A stretch of 27,498 bases of DNA, taken from an uncultured Desulfuromonadales bacterium (lineage in GTDB: Bacteria > Desulfobacterota > Desulfuromonadia > Desulfuromonadales > Geopsychrobacteraceae). Positions 15,500 through 23,091 of this stretch are shown here, one piece after another (position 1 is the first letter of the stretch; each line of letters begins with the position of its first letter). Below the pieces are notes generated by a model. That model saw only the letters and a list, made by a program, of their open reading frames with translations. It had not been told where the DNA came from and ran no database searches. Where the stretch lies: NCBI GenBank assembly GCA_947259685.1, contig CAMYNC010000084.1:1-27498 (forward strand), given 5' to 3'. The position numbers and the translations under genes were made by a program.

Positions 15500-16009
15500 A
15501 TGTCTGATGTTGCTGGAAGCAAAACCGAAAAGAATCTGCAGGAAGCCTTTGCCGGAGAGTCCCAAGCCAACCGAAGCTATCTGGCCTTCGCCGCCAAGGC
15601 GGAGCAGGAAGGGTTGACTCAGGTCGCGAAGCTCTTTCGTGCGGCCGCTGCTGCTGAAACTGTCCATGCCCACGCGCATTTGCGTGCGCTGGGCGGGATT
15701 AAGGATACGCCAGAAAACTTGCAGGCGGCAGTTGGCGGTGAAACCCACGAATTTACCCAGATGTATCCGCAGATGATTGCCGATGCCGAAGCAGAGGGTT
15801 TGTCGGATGCCCTGCGCAGTTTCAAATTCGCCAACGCGGTTGAGAAGGTCCATGCCGATCTGTATCAGAACGCTCTCGATAACCTGGGGAACAATAAGGT
15901 TGTTGATTACTATGTCTGCAAGGTCTGCGGTAACACCCTGGAAGGACCTCCATCAGGGCCTTGTGCGGTTTGCGGAGCTGGGCCGGTCGCCTTTAGTAAA
16001 ATCGATTGA
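15500..16009 (+). CDS. rbr: Rubrerythrin
   Basis: Cytoplasmic peroxide-reducing diiron protein of anaerobes and microaerophiles. 169 residues: a ferritin-like four-helix domain (about 8-125) with E20, the E53-x2-H56 motif, E84 and the E115-x2-H118 motif as diiron ligands, then a rubredoxin-like C-terminal domain with C130-x2-C133 and C145-x2-C148 holding one iron. The upstream in-frame ATG at 15449 has no ribosome site; the ATG at 15500 follows AGGAGGA and gives the usual N-terminus. It is downstream of aat but with its own promoter. It supports an oxygen-sensitive lifestyle. Confidence 0.93.
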   Translation: MSDVAGSKTEKNLQEAFAGESQANRSYLAFAAKAEQEGLTQVAKLFRAAAAAETVHAHAHLRALGGIKDTPENLQAAVGGETHEFTQMYPQMIADAEAEGLSDALRSFKFANAVEKVHADLYQNALDNLGNNKVVDYYVCKVCGNTLEGPPSGPCAVCGAGPVAFSKID

Positions 16010-16082
16010 TTTTCTTTGCGTTACCCTGAATCAGTGAGTAAACGGTGGATGAAGAGTGCAAGTGCTTGGATTGAATGAGTGA

Positions 16083-16128
16083 TGCAAAAATCTGAGCTGC
16101 ACCCAAAGGTTCAGCGGTGATTTTTGCA
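16083..16128. repeat. 10-bp inverted repeat downstream of rubrerythrin
   Basis: TGCAAAAATC (16083-16092) and GATTTTTGCA (16119-16128) are perfect complements with a 26-base interior, in which CTGA (16092-16095) and TCAG (16111-16114) could extend the pairing. As RNA it could stabilise or end the rubrerythrin transcript. Confidence 0.4.
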
Positions 16129-16169
16129 GTGCTCAGGCAATTGCGGTCAAAAAACGGGATCATGACGCT

Positions 16170-16207
16170 ACCAAGGCCGGATTTTCTTTGGAAAATTCGG
16201 CCTTGGT
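16170..16207. terminator. Strong 17-pair hairpin between convergent rbr and pseudo-HD-GYP genes
   Basis: ACCAAGGCCGGATTTTC (16170-16186) pairs with 16191-16207 through 17 pairs with one G-T wobble and a TTTG loop. Neither side has a T-run, so it is not a classical intrinsic terminator, but its position between convergent gene ends suggests a bidirectional transcript end or 3' stabiliser. Confidence 0.55.
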
Positions 16208-16224
16208 CGTAGTTCAACCGCAGT

Positions 16225-18327
16225 TTATTGCAGGTTCAGCAGCTTTTCCCCTTCATGCGATTGGGCAACCTCTTGAAGGGTTTGCAGTACCTGCTGGTCA
16301 TACCAGGAAGCATTTTGGGTAAAAATTTCCAGGATCTCTTGCTTCGGTCTGGCGGGACGATAAGAGCGTGGTTTGACCATGGCGCAGAAACTGTTGGTGA
16401 CGGCAAGAATCCGGGCCGGTAGATCGATTTCATCCCCCTTGAGGCCCTGGGGATAGCCACTGCCATCCAAATGTTCATTCATCTGGTAGACCGCCTGGTA
16501 GATTGGTAGCTCGAAGTCGATTTCGCGGAGCACGTTTGCTGCATGCTCAACATGTTGTTCCACCTGCTGTTTTTCTTCTTTGCTGAGGGTTGTCGGTTTG
16601 TTAAACAGCTGCGGATCGATAAACATTTTACCGATCTGCGAGAGGTAGGCAGCGGTTTCCACTGTGGCAATCACCTCATCCGAAGCGTTCATGCTTTTGG
16701 CGATCAGCCGCGAGAGACCGCACATCAGGCGTGAATGCCCGGCAAGGTAAGCATCCTTGAGTTCGATAGTTTTCACCAAGGCTTCAATCGCTTGACGGAC
16801 CACCCGCTGGTTGCGGTCCTGCTCTTCCACCAGTTCGGTGATGTCCCGGTAGAGGGAAATGATTCCTTTGAGTTTGCCCTGCTTATCTTTGTAGGGGACT
16901 TTGGAGATCCGCAGATGATGCAGTTTTGATTGCAGATAGATCTGCTCCCGATGGGTCGTCTGCTGATGTTTTTCGATCACCAGGTTATCCGAGGCTTCCA
17001 GCCGCTTGGCGGTGTCGTAGCCGAACAGGGCGACATCATCCAGGCCAACAATGTCTTCCGGTTGCCGGCCAATGGCGTTAGCAAAGGCGGGATTGACATA
17101 CTGATAAAGGCCGCGATTGTCTTTCAGCCCGATATATTCGGCCAGGTTGCCGTTAATGCCATCGAGCAGTTCGTGCTGGGCTTCGATTTTTTCCGCCAGG
17201 TCGCGAAAGCGAACGGCCTGGTTGTGGTTCTCGACCCCAATCATTCGCCACCAAAAGGCCCCCAGGGTGATCCCCATCAACAGCACCACCATGCCTGCGA
17301 GGCTCATGGTGATCCGGCGAAAATGACTCAGCGGCGCCAGGGCAGTTTTTTTCTCCGCTTCCACCAGCACCCACCAATCCAGCTCAGGGACTTTGCTGCC
17401 GATCGATAGGACCGCTTTCTGGCCGTTGATTTCATTCCGCTCAGCATAGGGAAGCTGGTTCGCTTCTCCCAGGTTCAATGGTTGACTGATTTTACTCAAC
17501 TCACCGGGAAGCCAGGGAGTGAGTTCTTCGAACCCGCGCGGCGATCTTTGTAGCAAGCGGATTCTTTCCCCTTTGTCCGACAAGGGTGAGGCGACCAACA
17601 ACTCATTGATTTTTCCTGAGACGAGTTTGGTCAGTTGCAGTACTGCCACCGGCGCAGGGTTACCGTCTTCGGCCAACGGCGGCAGGACCGGCAGATAAAT
17701 CTGTAGACTCAGACCGTTGCCGGTTTGGCTGACGGCGGAAAACTGCGGCCGGTTTTTCTGCAGGGTTTGCTTTGCCAGCTGCATCTGCGTCTGGTCGAGG
17801 GGGTTGGTATTGGCATCTGTGGCGATAAATGACTGGCCTGAGCGGTTGATCACCCGGCCGGATATAAAGCCGGCGTAATGGGTAAACTCGTTCAGCAGGT
17901 TCTGCATCATTGGCAGTTGGGCGGCCAGTTGATGTGCTTCTGGACTTATTTTCAGGTTGTCCGGAGTCAGGGCAGCGGTCAACAGCAGCGAAAGGTCCTC
18001 TTCAATCAGGTCGATTTCAGCAGCATAGAGACGAAACAGTTCCGACTGGGTGACCCGGTCAGCCTGCTTGACCTGACCGGACAACCAGGTAGAAATGACC
18101 TCGCTGCGACCGACGGATTGCAGTTCCAGGCGTTTATTCAGTCCATCTAGCAGCTCATCTGTCCTTCGTTGCAGGCTCCACTGCACCAGCAGTGCCGCGC
18201 AGACTGTCGCGATGAGTATAAAGCCGAGGCCGATCAGCAATCCCCGGCGGGTCTGGCTGGTCGCTACGCTGCTTCCAAGCTGGGCCTGATCCGAGTACAT
18301 CTGCGATGAGGTTGATTGTCCCTGCAT
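16225..18327 (-). CDS. Membrane sensor with PAS and degenerate HD-GYP domain, putative LapD-like receptor
   Basis: 700 residues. Membrane helix 1 about 30-50, a periplasmic sensor of roughly 290 residues (Cache-like by size and placement), helix 2 about 341-359, a PAS domain about 385-500 (EYIGLKDNRGLYQYVNPAFANAIG to LYRDITE) and an HD-GYP-like domain about 510-690. The GYP part (DGSGYPQGLKGDEI) and H531, K567 and H592 are kept. The HD pair is Ser563-Gln564 (LSQIGK for LHDIGK), the HH pair is Met616-Asn617, and the later metal Asp is Asn645. Metal binding and hence c-di-GMP hydrolysis should be lost. No HAMP is evident. It starts 12 bases after the LapG-type gene with AAGGGG before the ATG, so it likely reads a cytoplasmic signal (c-di-GMP inferred) and controls the periplasmic protease. 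Confidence 0.8.
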   Translation of the reverse strand: MQGQSTSSQMYSDQAQLGSSVATSQTRRGLLIGLGFILIATVCAALLVQWSLQRRTDELLDGLNKRLELQSVGRSEVISTWLSGQVKQADRVTQSELFRLYAAEIDLIEEDLSLLLTAALTPDNLKISPEAHQLAAQLPMMQNLLNEFTHYAGFISGRVINRSGQSFIATDANTNPLDQTQMQLAKQTLQKNRPQFSAVSQTGNGLSLQIYLPVLPPLAEDGNPAPVAVLQLTKLVSGKINELLVASPLSDKGERIRLLQRSPRGFEELTPWLPGELSKISQPLNLGEANQLPYAERNEINGQKAVLSIGSKVPELDWWVLVEAEKKTALAPLSHFRRITMSLAGMVVLLMGITLGAFWWRMIGVENHNQAVRFRDLAEKIEAQHELLDGINGNLAEYIGLKDNRGLYQYVNPAFANAIGRQPEDIVGLDDVALFGYDTAKRLEASDNLVIEKHQQTTHREQIYLQSKLHHLRISKVPYKDKQGKLKGIISLYRDITELVEEQDRNQRVVRQAIEALVKTIELKDAYLAGHSRLMCGLSRLIAKSMNASDEVIATVETAAYLSQIGKMFIDPQLFNKPTTLSKEEKQQVEQHVEHAANVLREIDFELPIYQAVYQMNEHLDGSGYPQGLKGDEIDLPARILAVTNSFCAMVKPRSYRPARPKQEILEIFTQNASWYDQQVLQTLQEVAQSHEGEKLLNLQ

Positions 18328-18339
18328 GCCTTGCCCCTT

Positions 18340-19059
18340 TTAGTGTTGCGGTAACCTTGGCGCGGGGCTGACCAGTTGGCCGTGAGCCCAGCGGTAGTGT
18401 TCGTTAACTGAATAGTACGGCGAATAATGAAGGTAGCGACTGTGAGAAAGGACCAGGTTCGACATATTGTCCATAATATAGATTTCTTTGTCCCGGTAAA
18501 CCGCCAGTACCGCATGGCCGATGTTTCTGATTTGGTCCTTGAGCACCACAATTCGCAACAGCTCCGAGGAGTAACCGAGCTGGCGTAAGGCAAAATATTT
18601 CGTGATGCTGTAATCTTCGCAATCCCCTGAATAGCGCATAAACTCTTCCGGAGACGCCCAGTAGTCTGATACGCCATAAATCTCCATGTCCAGGCGGTAG
18701 GGCCAGCGATTGAAGAAGATGTTAACCCAGTTGAGCTGCTCCTGGGGACTTAACCCCTTTGCTTCTGCCAGCATCTGCTGCCAGCTGCGGGCGATGGCGG
18801 CGCAACTGGCTTGCTCATCATTGCAGTTCGCCAGTTTTTCGGTCTGCGCTCTGGCCGGTTCGATAATATCGGTCCATTTGGTCAGGGCGCGCAATGAGCC
18901 CCGAAATTCAAGGCTGTCGAACAGCTGCACATTCGGCTCGGGCTTAGCTGACGCCTTTGCAAGCTTTGCCGCGAAGCCGTTGCTCGCAGGCAGCACCAGG
19001 AGGGCAGCGATGACCAGGCGTGGCAACAGCTGGCGAGCTTGATGGAAAATTTCGGCCAT
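18340..19059 (-). CDS. lapG: LapG-type periplasmic transglutaminase-like cysteine protease
   Basis: 239 residues of the bacterial transglutaminase-like cysteine proteinase (BTLCP/DUF920) family. LapG cuts the N-terminal retention module of LapA-type adhesins and so frees them from the cell. A signal peptide is cleaved near A30-A31. The triad is visible: C147 in GDCEDY, H182 in GHAVL and D197 in MDNMS; D146 and E148 flanking the Cys match the calcium site of characterised LapG. The upstream WVNIFFNRWPYRLD and SDYWASPEEFM blocks are typical. The ATG at 19059 overlaps the stop of the HlyD-type gene by one base (TGATG). Adhesin, exporter and membrane receptor are adjacent. Confidence 0.9.
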   Translation of the reverse strand: MAEIFHQARQLLPRLVIAALLVLPASNGFAAKLAKASAKPEPNVQLFDSLEFRGSLRALTKWTDIIEPARAQTEKLANCNDEQASCAAIARSWQQMLAEAKGLSPQEQLNWVNIFFNRWPYRLDMEIYGVSDYWASPEEFMRYSGDCEDYSITKYFALRQLGYSSELLRIVVLKDQIRNIGHAVLAVYRDKEIYIMDNMSNLVLSHSRYLHYSPYYSVNEHYRWAHGQLVSPAPRLPQH

Positions 19060-20426
19060 CAACGCTCCCGTAAGGCGTTCTGCTTCGCTTTGAGAATCGG
19101 CTTGAGCAGGTAGTCCAAAACCGTTTTCTCACCGGTGAGAATGTCGACGCCGGCAGTCATTCCGGGGATGATCGGTAATTCAGCGCCCCGGTAAGCGAGG
19201 CTGTTGGCCTTGGTGCGCAGCTTGACCTTGTAATAGCTCTCGCCTTTGTCATCCAGAATCGTATCGGCGCTGATCTGCTCAACCACCCCTTCCAGTCCGC
19301 CATAGATGGAAAAATCGTAGGCGCTGATTTTGATCATTGCCGCTTGCCCAGGATGCAGAAAAGCAATGTCTGCCGGCCGGATCCGTGCTTCGATCAACAG
19401 GGTGTCATCCAGGGGGACGACTTCGAGAATCGATTGGCCTGGCTGGATAACCCCACCGATGGTGTTGATATTGATCTGTTTGATGGTGCCCCGAACCGGC
19501 GAGCGAACATCGGTTCGCGTGACCCGGTCTTGCCCGGCGGAAATAGCTTCGCGTAACGACTTCAGTTCGATACGGCGCCGGTTCAGCTCATCCAGCGCCG
19601 CGGAATGGAATTCCGCTTTGCGCTGTTTGCTGCGCCGTTTGGCTTCTTCCGCGGCGTTCTGTGCACGAGGAATGCCGAGTTTCAGGGCATTAATATCGCC
19701 ATTCAGGGTCACCAAATCGCGTTCCAGCTTCAGGTAGTCGACCTCTGGGTAAAGCCCTTGATCGCGCAGCGGCTTGGCAATATTCAGCTGTTGTTGCGCC
19801 AGCCCTAAACTTTGTTGCAGCTGCCTGAGGCGCCCCTCTTTTTCGGCGACTTCCTGCTGGCGCTGTTCATATTGCGATTGAACGATGTTGAGCTCCGAAC
19901 GCAGTTGTTGCTGGCGGGCCTGGTAGATATCTTTTTGCGCCTGAAGGATCAGTGGGCTTTTTTTCAGGCTGGCCGGGAAGGCCGGTTTTTTTCCTGTGGT
20001 CTCTGCCGTCAACCGGGCGATTGCCGCTTCCTGCTCTAGTGCCTGGCTGGCAGTATCTCGGTATTGACTGGCTGCTGCGGTATTATCGATACGGATAAGA
20101 ATGTCATTTTTCTCGACGATCTGATTTTCCTGAACCAGAACCTCTTCCAGAATTCCACCTTCCAGATTTTGAATGACCTGGACCCGCTGCGAGGGGATCA
20201 CCTGGCCCATGCCCCGGGTCACTTCATCCAGCACCGCCTGTTTGGCCCAGAAAATAAAGCTGACAAGCAACAGACAGGTGGCTAGGGATAACAGGTAGGC
20301 GAAACGATGGCCGGTGCGGTAGATCGCCGCATCAGCAGAACTCATGAAATGGATATCCTCTTCATCAACGGCATGTTTTGCCGAGGGCGTCAGCCAGCCG
20401 AACAGACGATATAGAAGACGCCTCAT
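19059..20426 (-). CDS. lapC: Type I secretion membrane fusion protein (HlyD/LapC type)
   Basis: 455 residues. Cytoplasmic N-terminus, one membrane helix (about 42-60), then the periplasmic adaptor: a lipoyl-like half (GMGQVIPSQRVQVIQNLEGG, VQENQIVEKNDILIRID), a long coiled coil (about 120-310, rich in Gln, Leu and Arg), the second lipoyl half (VRSPVRGTIKQININTIGGVIQPGQSILE is the expected block in order) and a beta-barrel part with RPADIAFLHPGQAAMIKI. It bridges the ABC exporter to an outer-membrane TolC/LapE partner, which is not in the window. The ATG overlaps the exporter stop (ATGA), and its stop overlaps the lapG start, so the genes are translationally coupled. Confidence 0.92.
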   Translation of the reverse strand: MRRLLYRLFGWLTPSAKHAVDEEDIHFMSSADAAIYRTGHRFAYLLSLATCLLLVSFIFWAKQAVLDEVTRGMGQVIPSQRVQVIQNLEGGILEEVLVQENQIVEKNDILIRIDNTAAASQYRDTASQALEQEAAIARLTAETTGKKPAFPASLKKSPLILQAQKDIYQARQQQLRSELNIVQSQYEQRQQEVAEKEGRLRQLQQSLGLAQQQLNIAKPLRDQGLYPEVDYLKLERDLVTLNGDINALKLGIPRAQNAAEEAKRRSKQRKAEFHSAALDELNRRRIELKSLREAISAGQDRVTRTDVRSPVRGTIKQININTIGGVIQPGQSILEVVPLDDTLLIEARIRPADIAFLHPGQAAMIKISAYDFSIYGGLEGVVEQISADTILDDKGESYYKVKLRTKANSLAYRGAELPIIPGMTAGVDILTGEKTVLDYLLKPILKAKQNALRER

Positions 20427-22654
20427 TTTGCCGCCCCCTGCGTCGGCTGCTGGCCTTGCACTTGCTGATTCTTCAAAGCATCAAGTACCTGCTGTTTGGG
20501 GCCATCGGCGACAATCCGGCCTTTGTCGAGGATGATCAAGCGGTCGATCAGGTCAAGCATGCTGTGCCGGTGGGTAATCATAATCAGGGTTTTATCTTTA
20601 CATTCTTCGTTCAAGCGTAGCCGGAAACTGGCTTCGGTGGCGTTGTCCATCGAATTGGTCGGTTCGTCGAACACCAGGATGTCCGGATTCTGCAACAGGG
20701 TGCGAGCGATCGCGACCGATTGCCGCTGCCCGCCGGAGAGCTGGTGCCCCCGTTCACCGACCTGCATGCCGAACCCGGCCGGATGGGTGCGGATAAAATC
20801 GGCAGCGCCGGCGGTGACGGCGGCACGGAAGACCGAGCGGTCGTCGGCAAAGGGTTGACCGAGGGCGATATTGTCACGCACGCTGCCGTAAAAGAGGAAC
20901 CCGTCCTGGGCAACATAGCCGATTTTTCGGCGCAGATCAGCGATGTCCAGCTGGCGAATATCGACCCCGCCAACTTTTACTTTGCCTTGCTGGGGTTCAT
21001 AGAGGCCGAGAATCAGCCTGCTCAAGGTGCTTTTGCCACTGCCAACCCGGCCGATAATGCCGATTTTTTCGCCTGGGGAAATTTGCAGGTTGATATTGTG
21101 CAAGGAAAGGTTTTCCGCCGCCGGATATTGAAAACTGACATCTTCGAACTGGATACTGCTCGGCAGGTTTTCGTGGCGCATGTAATCCTGATCGGGATTT
21201 CTCTCGTTAGGAATCTTCATCAGCAGATCGAGGGATTTCATCGCCATGCGCGATTGCTGCAGGCGGGTGAACATCGCCGCTATTGCCCCTAAGGGGGACA
21301 TGGCGCGGCCGACCAGGATACTGCAGGCGATCAGCCCACCCATGGTCAGCTCCCCGGCGCCGATCAGATACACTCCCCAGACAATAATACCGACGGTTAC
21401 CATCTGTGCCGACCATTGGGAAAATGACATGGAAAAAGTTGCCAGGGCACGGGCGCGGGCCGAGGAACGAGCGCTCATGCCGACCACCTGTTCCCAGCGC
21501 TTCTGCATTTGACCATCGGCCTGAGAGGTTTTGATCGCCTCCAGGCCGCTGATGATTTCCACCAGCAGGGCGTTTTTTTGCGTTGCTTCTTTGTAGCTGG
21601 CTTCGACGACCTTCTGAAAGGGGATCTGGATCGCCAGGCCGACTAAAACCACAATCGGCACCGCGATCGTCGGAATCATCGCCAGTGGCCCAGCGATATA
21701 GGCGATTATCCCGATGAAGATGGCAATAAAGGGCAGATCGACGATCGCCAGCAGGGTGGTCGAGCTGAAAAACTCCCGCAACGATTCAAATTCACGCAAG
21801 TTATTCGCCAGGGACCCGGTTGATTCGGGCTTATGGTCCAAGCGGATTGACATCAGCTGCTGCATCAGTTTGCTAGCGATGATGGTATCGGCATTACGTC
21901 CGGCGACATCGACAAAATAGCCGCGCAGGTTGCGGAGGATGAAATCGAACAGAAACGCCAGTGCCACCCCGGTTGCCAATACCCAGAGAGTATCGATAGC
22001 AGAATTCGGTACCACCCGATCATAGACATTCATCACAAACAGTGGGCTGGCGATGGCCAGAACGTTGACCATCAAGCTGGCCAGCAGTACATGCTTGTAG
22101 ATTGGCCAGAATTTGAAAATAGTTCCCCAGAACCATTTTTTGGTGTTGAGCAGCTGCAGATTGCTGGCGCGCGGATCGAGGCGCCCTTGGAGTTGAGCAA
22201 AGATCGCGTAGCCGCTGTAGTTTTTTTGCAGCTCATCTAGGCTGATCTCTCTGGCGCCTTCGCCCGATTCGGGAAAGCTGACCAAGGCAGTGGATCCATT
22301 GACCTGTTGGAGAACGCAGGCGTTTTGATTTTCCAACAATAATATGCAGGGGAGGGTCAGCCCGGAGATCTTTTTGATCGCCGGACGATGAATGATTTTG
22401 GCCTCCATTCCGGCCTGTTCGGCGCTGCGAATACAAGCGGTTGGGCTGATCGGGCCGCTATCATGCGGCAGTCCGGCCTTAAGAATTTCAGTCGATATCG
22501 GTTTGCCCAGCAGACTGAACAGCTGCGCCAGGCAATTCAGCAGTGGCGGCACAAAATCTACCGTTTTTGGGGCGGCTGAGGGTTGAGCGGCTCCTGTCAT
22601 CTGTGGCTCGAGGGGGTGGCTGGCTTGCTGTTGCTGGTTGTGGTTTACTGGCAT
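20423..22654 (-). CDS. lapB: Type I secretion ABC transporter (LapB type)
   Basis: 743 residues, inner-membrane exporter ATPase. Residues about 33-160 form a C39-like domain: the PLLNCL motif holds a Cys, but the usual catalytic His-containing strand reads ENQNACVLQ, so it is probably a non-proteolytic substrate-docking domain as in HlyB/LapB. A membrane domain (about 180-460) with SPLFVMNVYDRVVPN follows, then the nucleotide-binding domain: Walker A GRVGSGKST (about 535), Q-loop VAQD, signature LSGGQRQ (about 635), Walker B ILVFDEPT (about 660) and H-loop ITHRH. First gene of the minus-strand lap operon and divergent from the adhesin it presumably exports. CCGGGA lies before the ATG. Confidence 0.93.
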   Translation of the reverse strand: MPVNHNQQQQASHPLEPQMTGAAQPSAAPKTVDFVPPLLNCLAQLFSLLGKPISTEILKAGLPHDSGPISPTACIRSAEQAGMEAKIIHRPAIKKISGLTLPCILLLENQNACVLQQVNGSTALVSFPESGEGAREISLDELQKNYSGYAIFAQLQGRLDPRASNLQLLNTKKWFWGTIFKFWPIYKHVLLASLMVNVLAIASPLFVMNVYDRVVPNSAIDTLWVLATGVALAFLFDFILRNLRGYFVDVAGRNADTIIASKLMQQLMSIRLDHKPESTGSLANNLREFESLREFFSSTTLLAIVDLPFIAIFIGIIAYIAGPLAMIPTIAVPIVVLVGLAIQIPFQKVVEASYKEATQKNALLVEIISGLEAIKTSQADGQMQKRWEQVVGMSARSSARARALATFSMSFSQWSAQMVTVGIIVWGVYLIGAGELTMGGLIACSILVGRAMSPLGAIAAMFTRLQQSRMAMKSLDLLMKIPNERNPDQDYMRHENLPSSIQFEDVSFQYPAAENLSLHNINLQISPGEKIGIIGRVGSGKSTLSRLILGLYEPQQGKVKVGGVDIRQLDIADLRRKIGYVAQDGFLFYGSVRDNIALGQPFADDRSVFRAAVTAGAADFIRTHPAGFGMQVGERGHQLSGGQRQSVAIARTLLQNPDILVFDEPTNSMDNATEASFRLRLNEECKDKTLIMITHRHSMLDLIDRLIILDKGRIVADGPKQQVLDALKNQQVQGQQPTQGAAK

Positions 22655-23091
22655 TTTTATCCCGGCTCAACTATTGCCGCTGATGCAGAAAAAACGGCTT
22701 TTGATTAGTGGGCCCCAATTGTAGCTGAGATCCAATCCTTATACTACTGAAAATTTAGATAATCTGGCATAGATAGCTGCTATTGGTTAAAAGGCTTGAC
22801 CTATGATTGTATTGAAATTTACCCTGTTATAGGATGAGGTTAGTAATATTTTTCTCCAGAGTTGTTTCTGAAGCTTAGACCAGAGTTAATCATTTAGTAT
22901 ACGAGAAACGTTCCAGGGACTTAGTCTTGCCCAGATTTTAAGGAATTGGTTGTTTGCTCTTTAATGTTTACGTTTTTCTGGTAGCGTAAATGCTAACTTC
23001 CTGCCTAAATGCAAAGTTTGATCAATCGTTGATGATGCTCTGTTGGTTCTTTTGAGCATTGTCATCCGCGAAAGTGCTGAGAGGGAAAGCC
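22655..23091. other. 437-base AT-rich divergent intergenic region between exporter and adhesin
   Basis: Markedly richer in A and T than its flanks and must carry promoters for both the lap export operon and the adhesin. Seen: a -10-like TAGGAT at 22830-22835 with TTGTAT 17 bases upstream (plus strand), TTTAAT at 22960-22965, TACAAT on the minus strand at 22723-22718, an inverted repeat TTTACG/CGTAAA (22967-22972 and 22985-22990) and ATCAA-tcg-TTGAT (23021-23033). None is convincing alone. No riboswitch, sigma-54 site with correct spacing or small gene was recognised. Confidence 0.5.

Noticed and set aside
22768..22790. Possible sigma-54 promoter (TGGCAT with a downstream CTGCTA)
   Set aside because: The spacing between the GG and GC elements is 11 bases rather than the required 10.
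22990..23040. Possible c-di-GMP-I riboswitch before the adhesin (GCCTAAATGCAAAG wording)
   Set aside because: The fragments resemble pieces of the consensus but are in the wrong order and no P1-P3 stems form around them.
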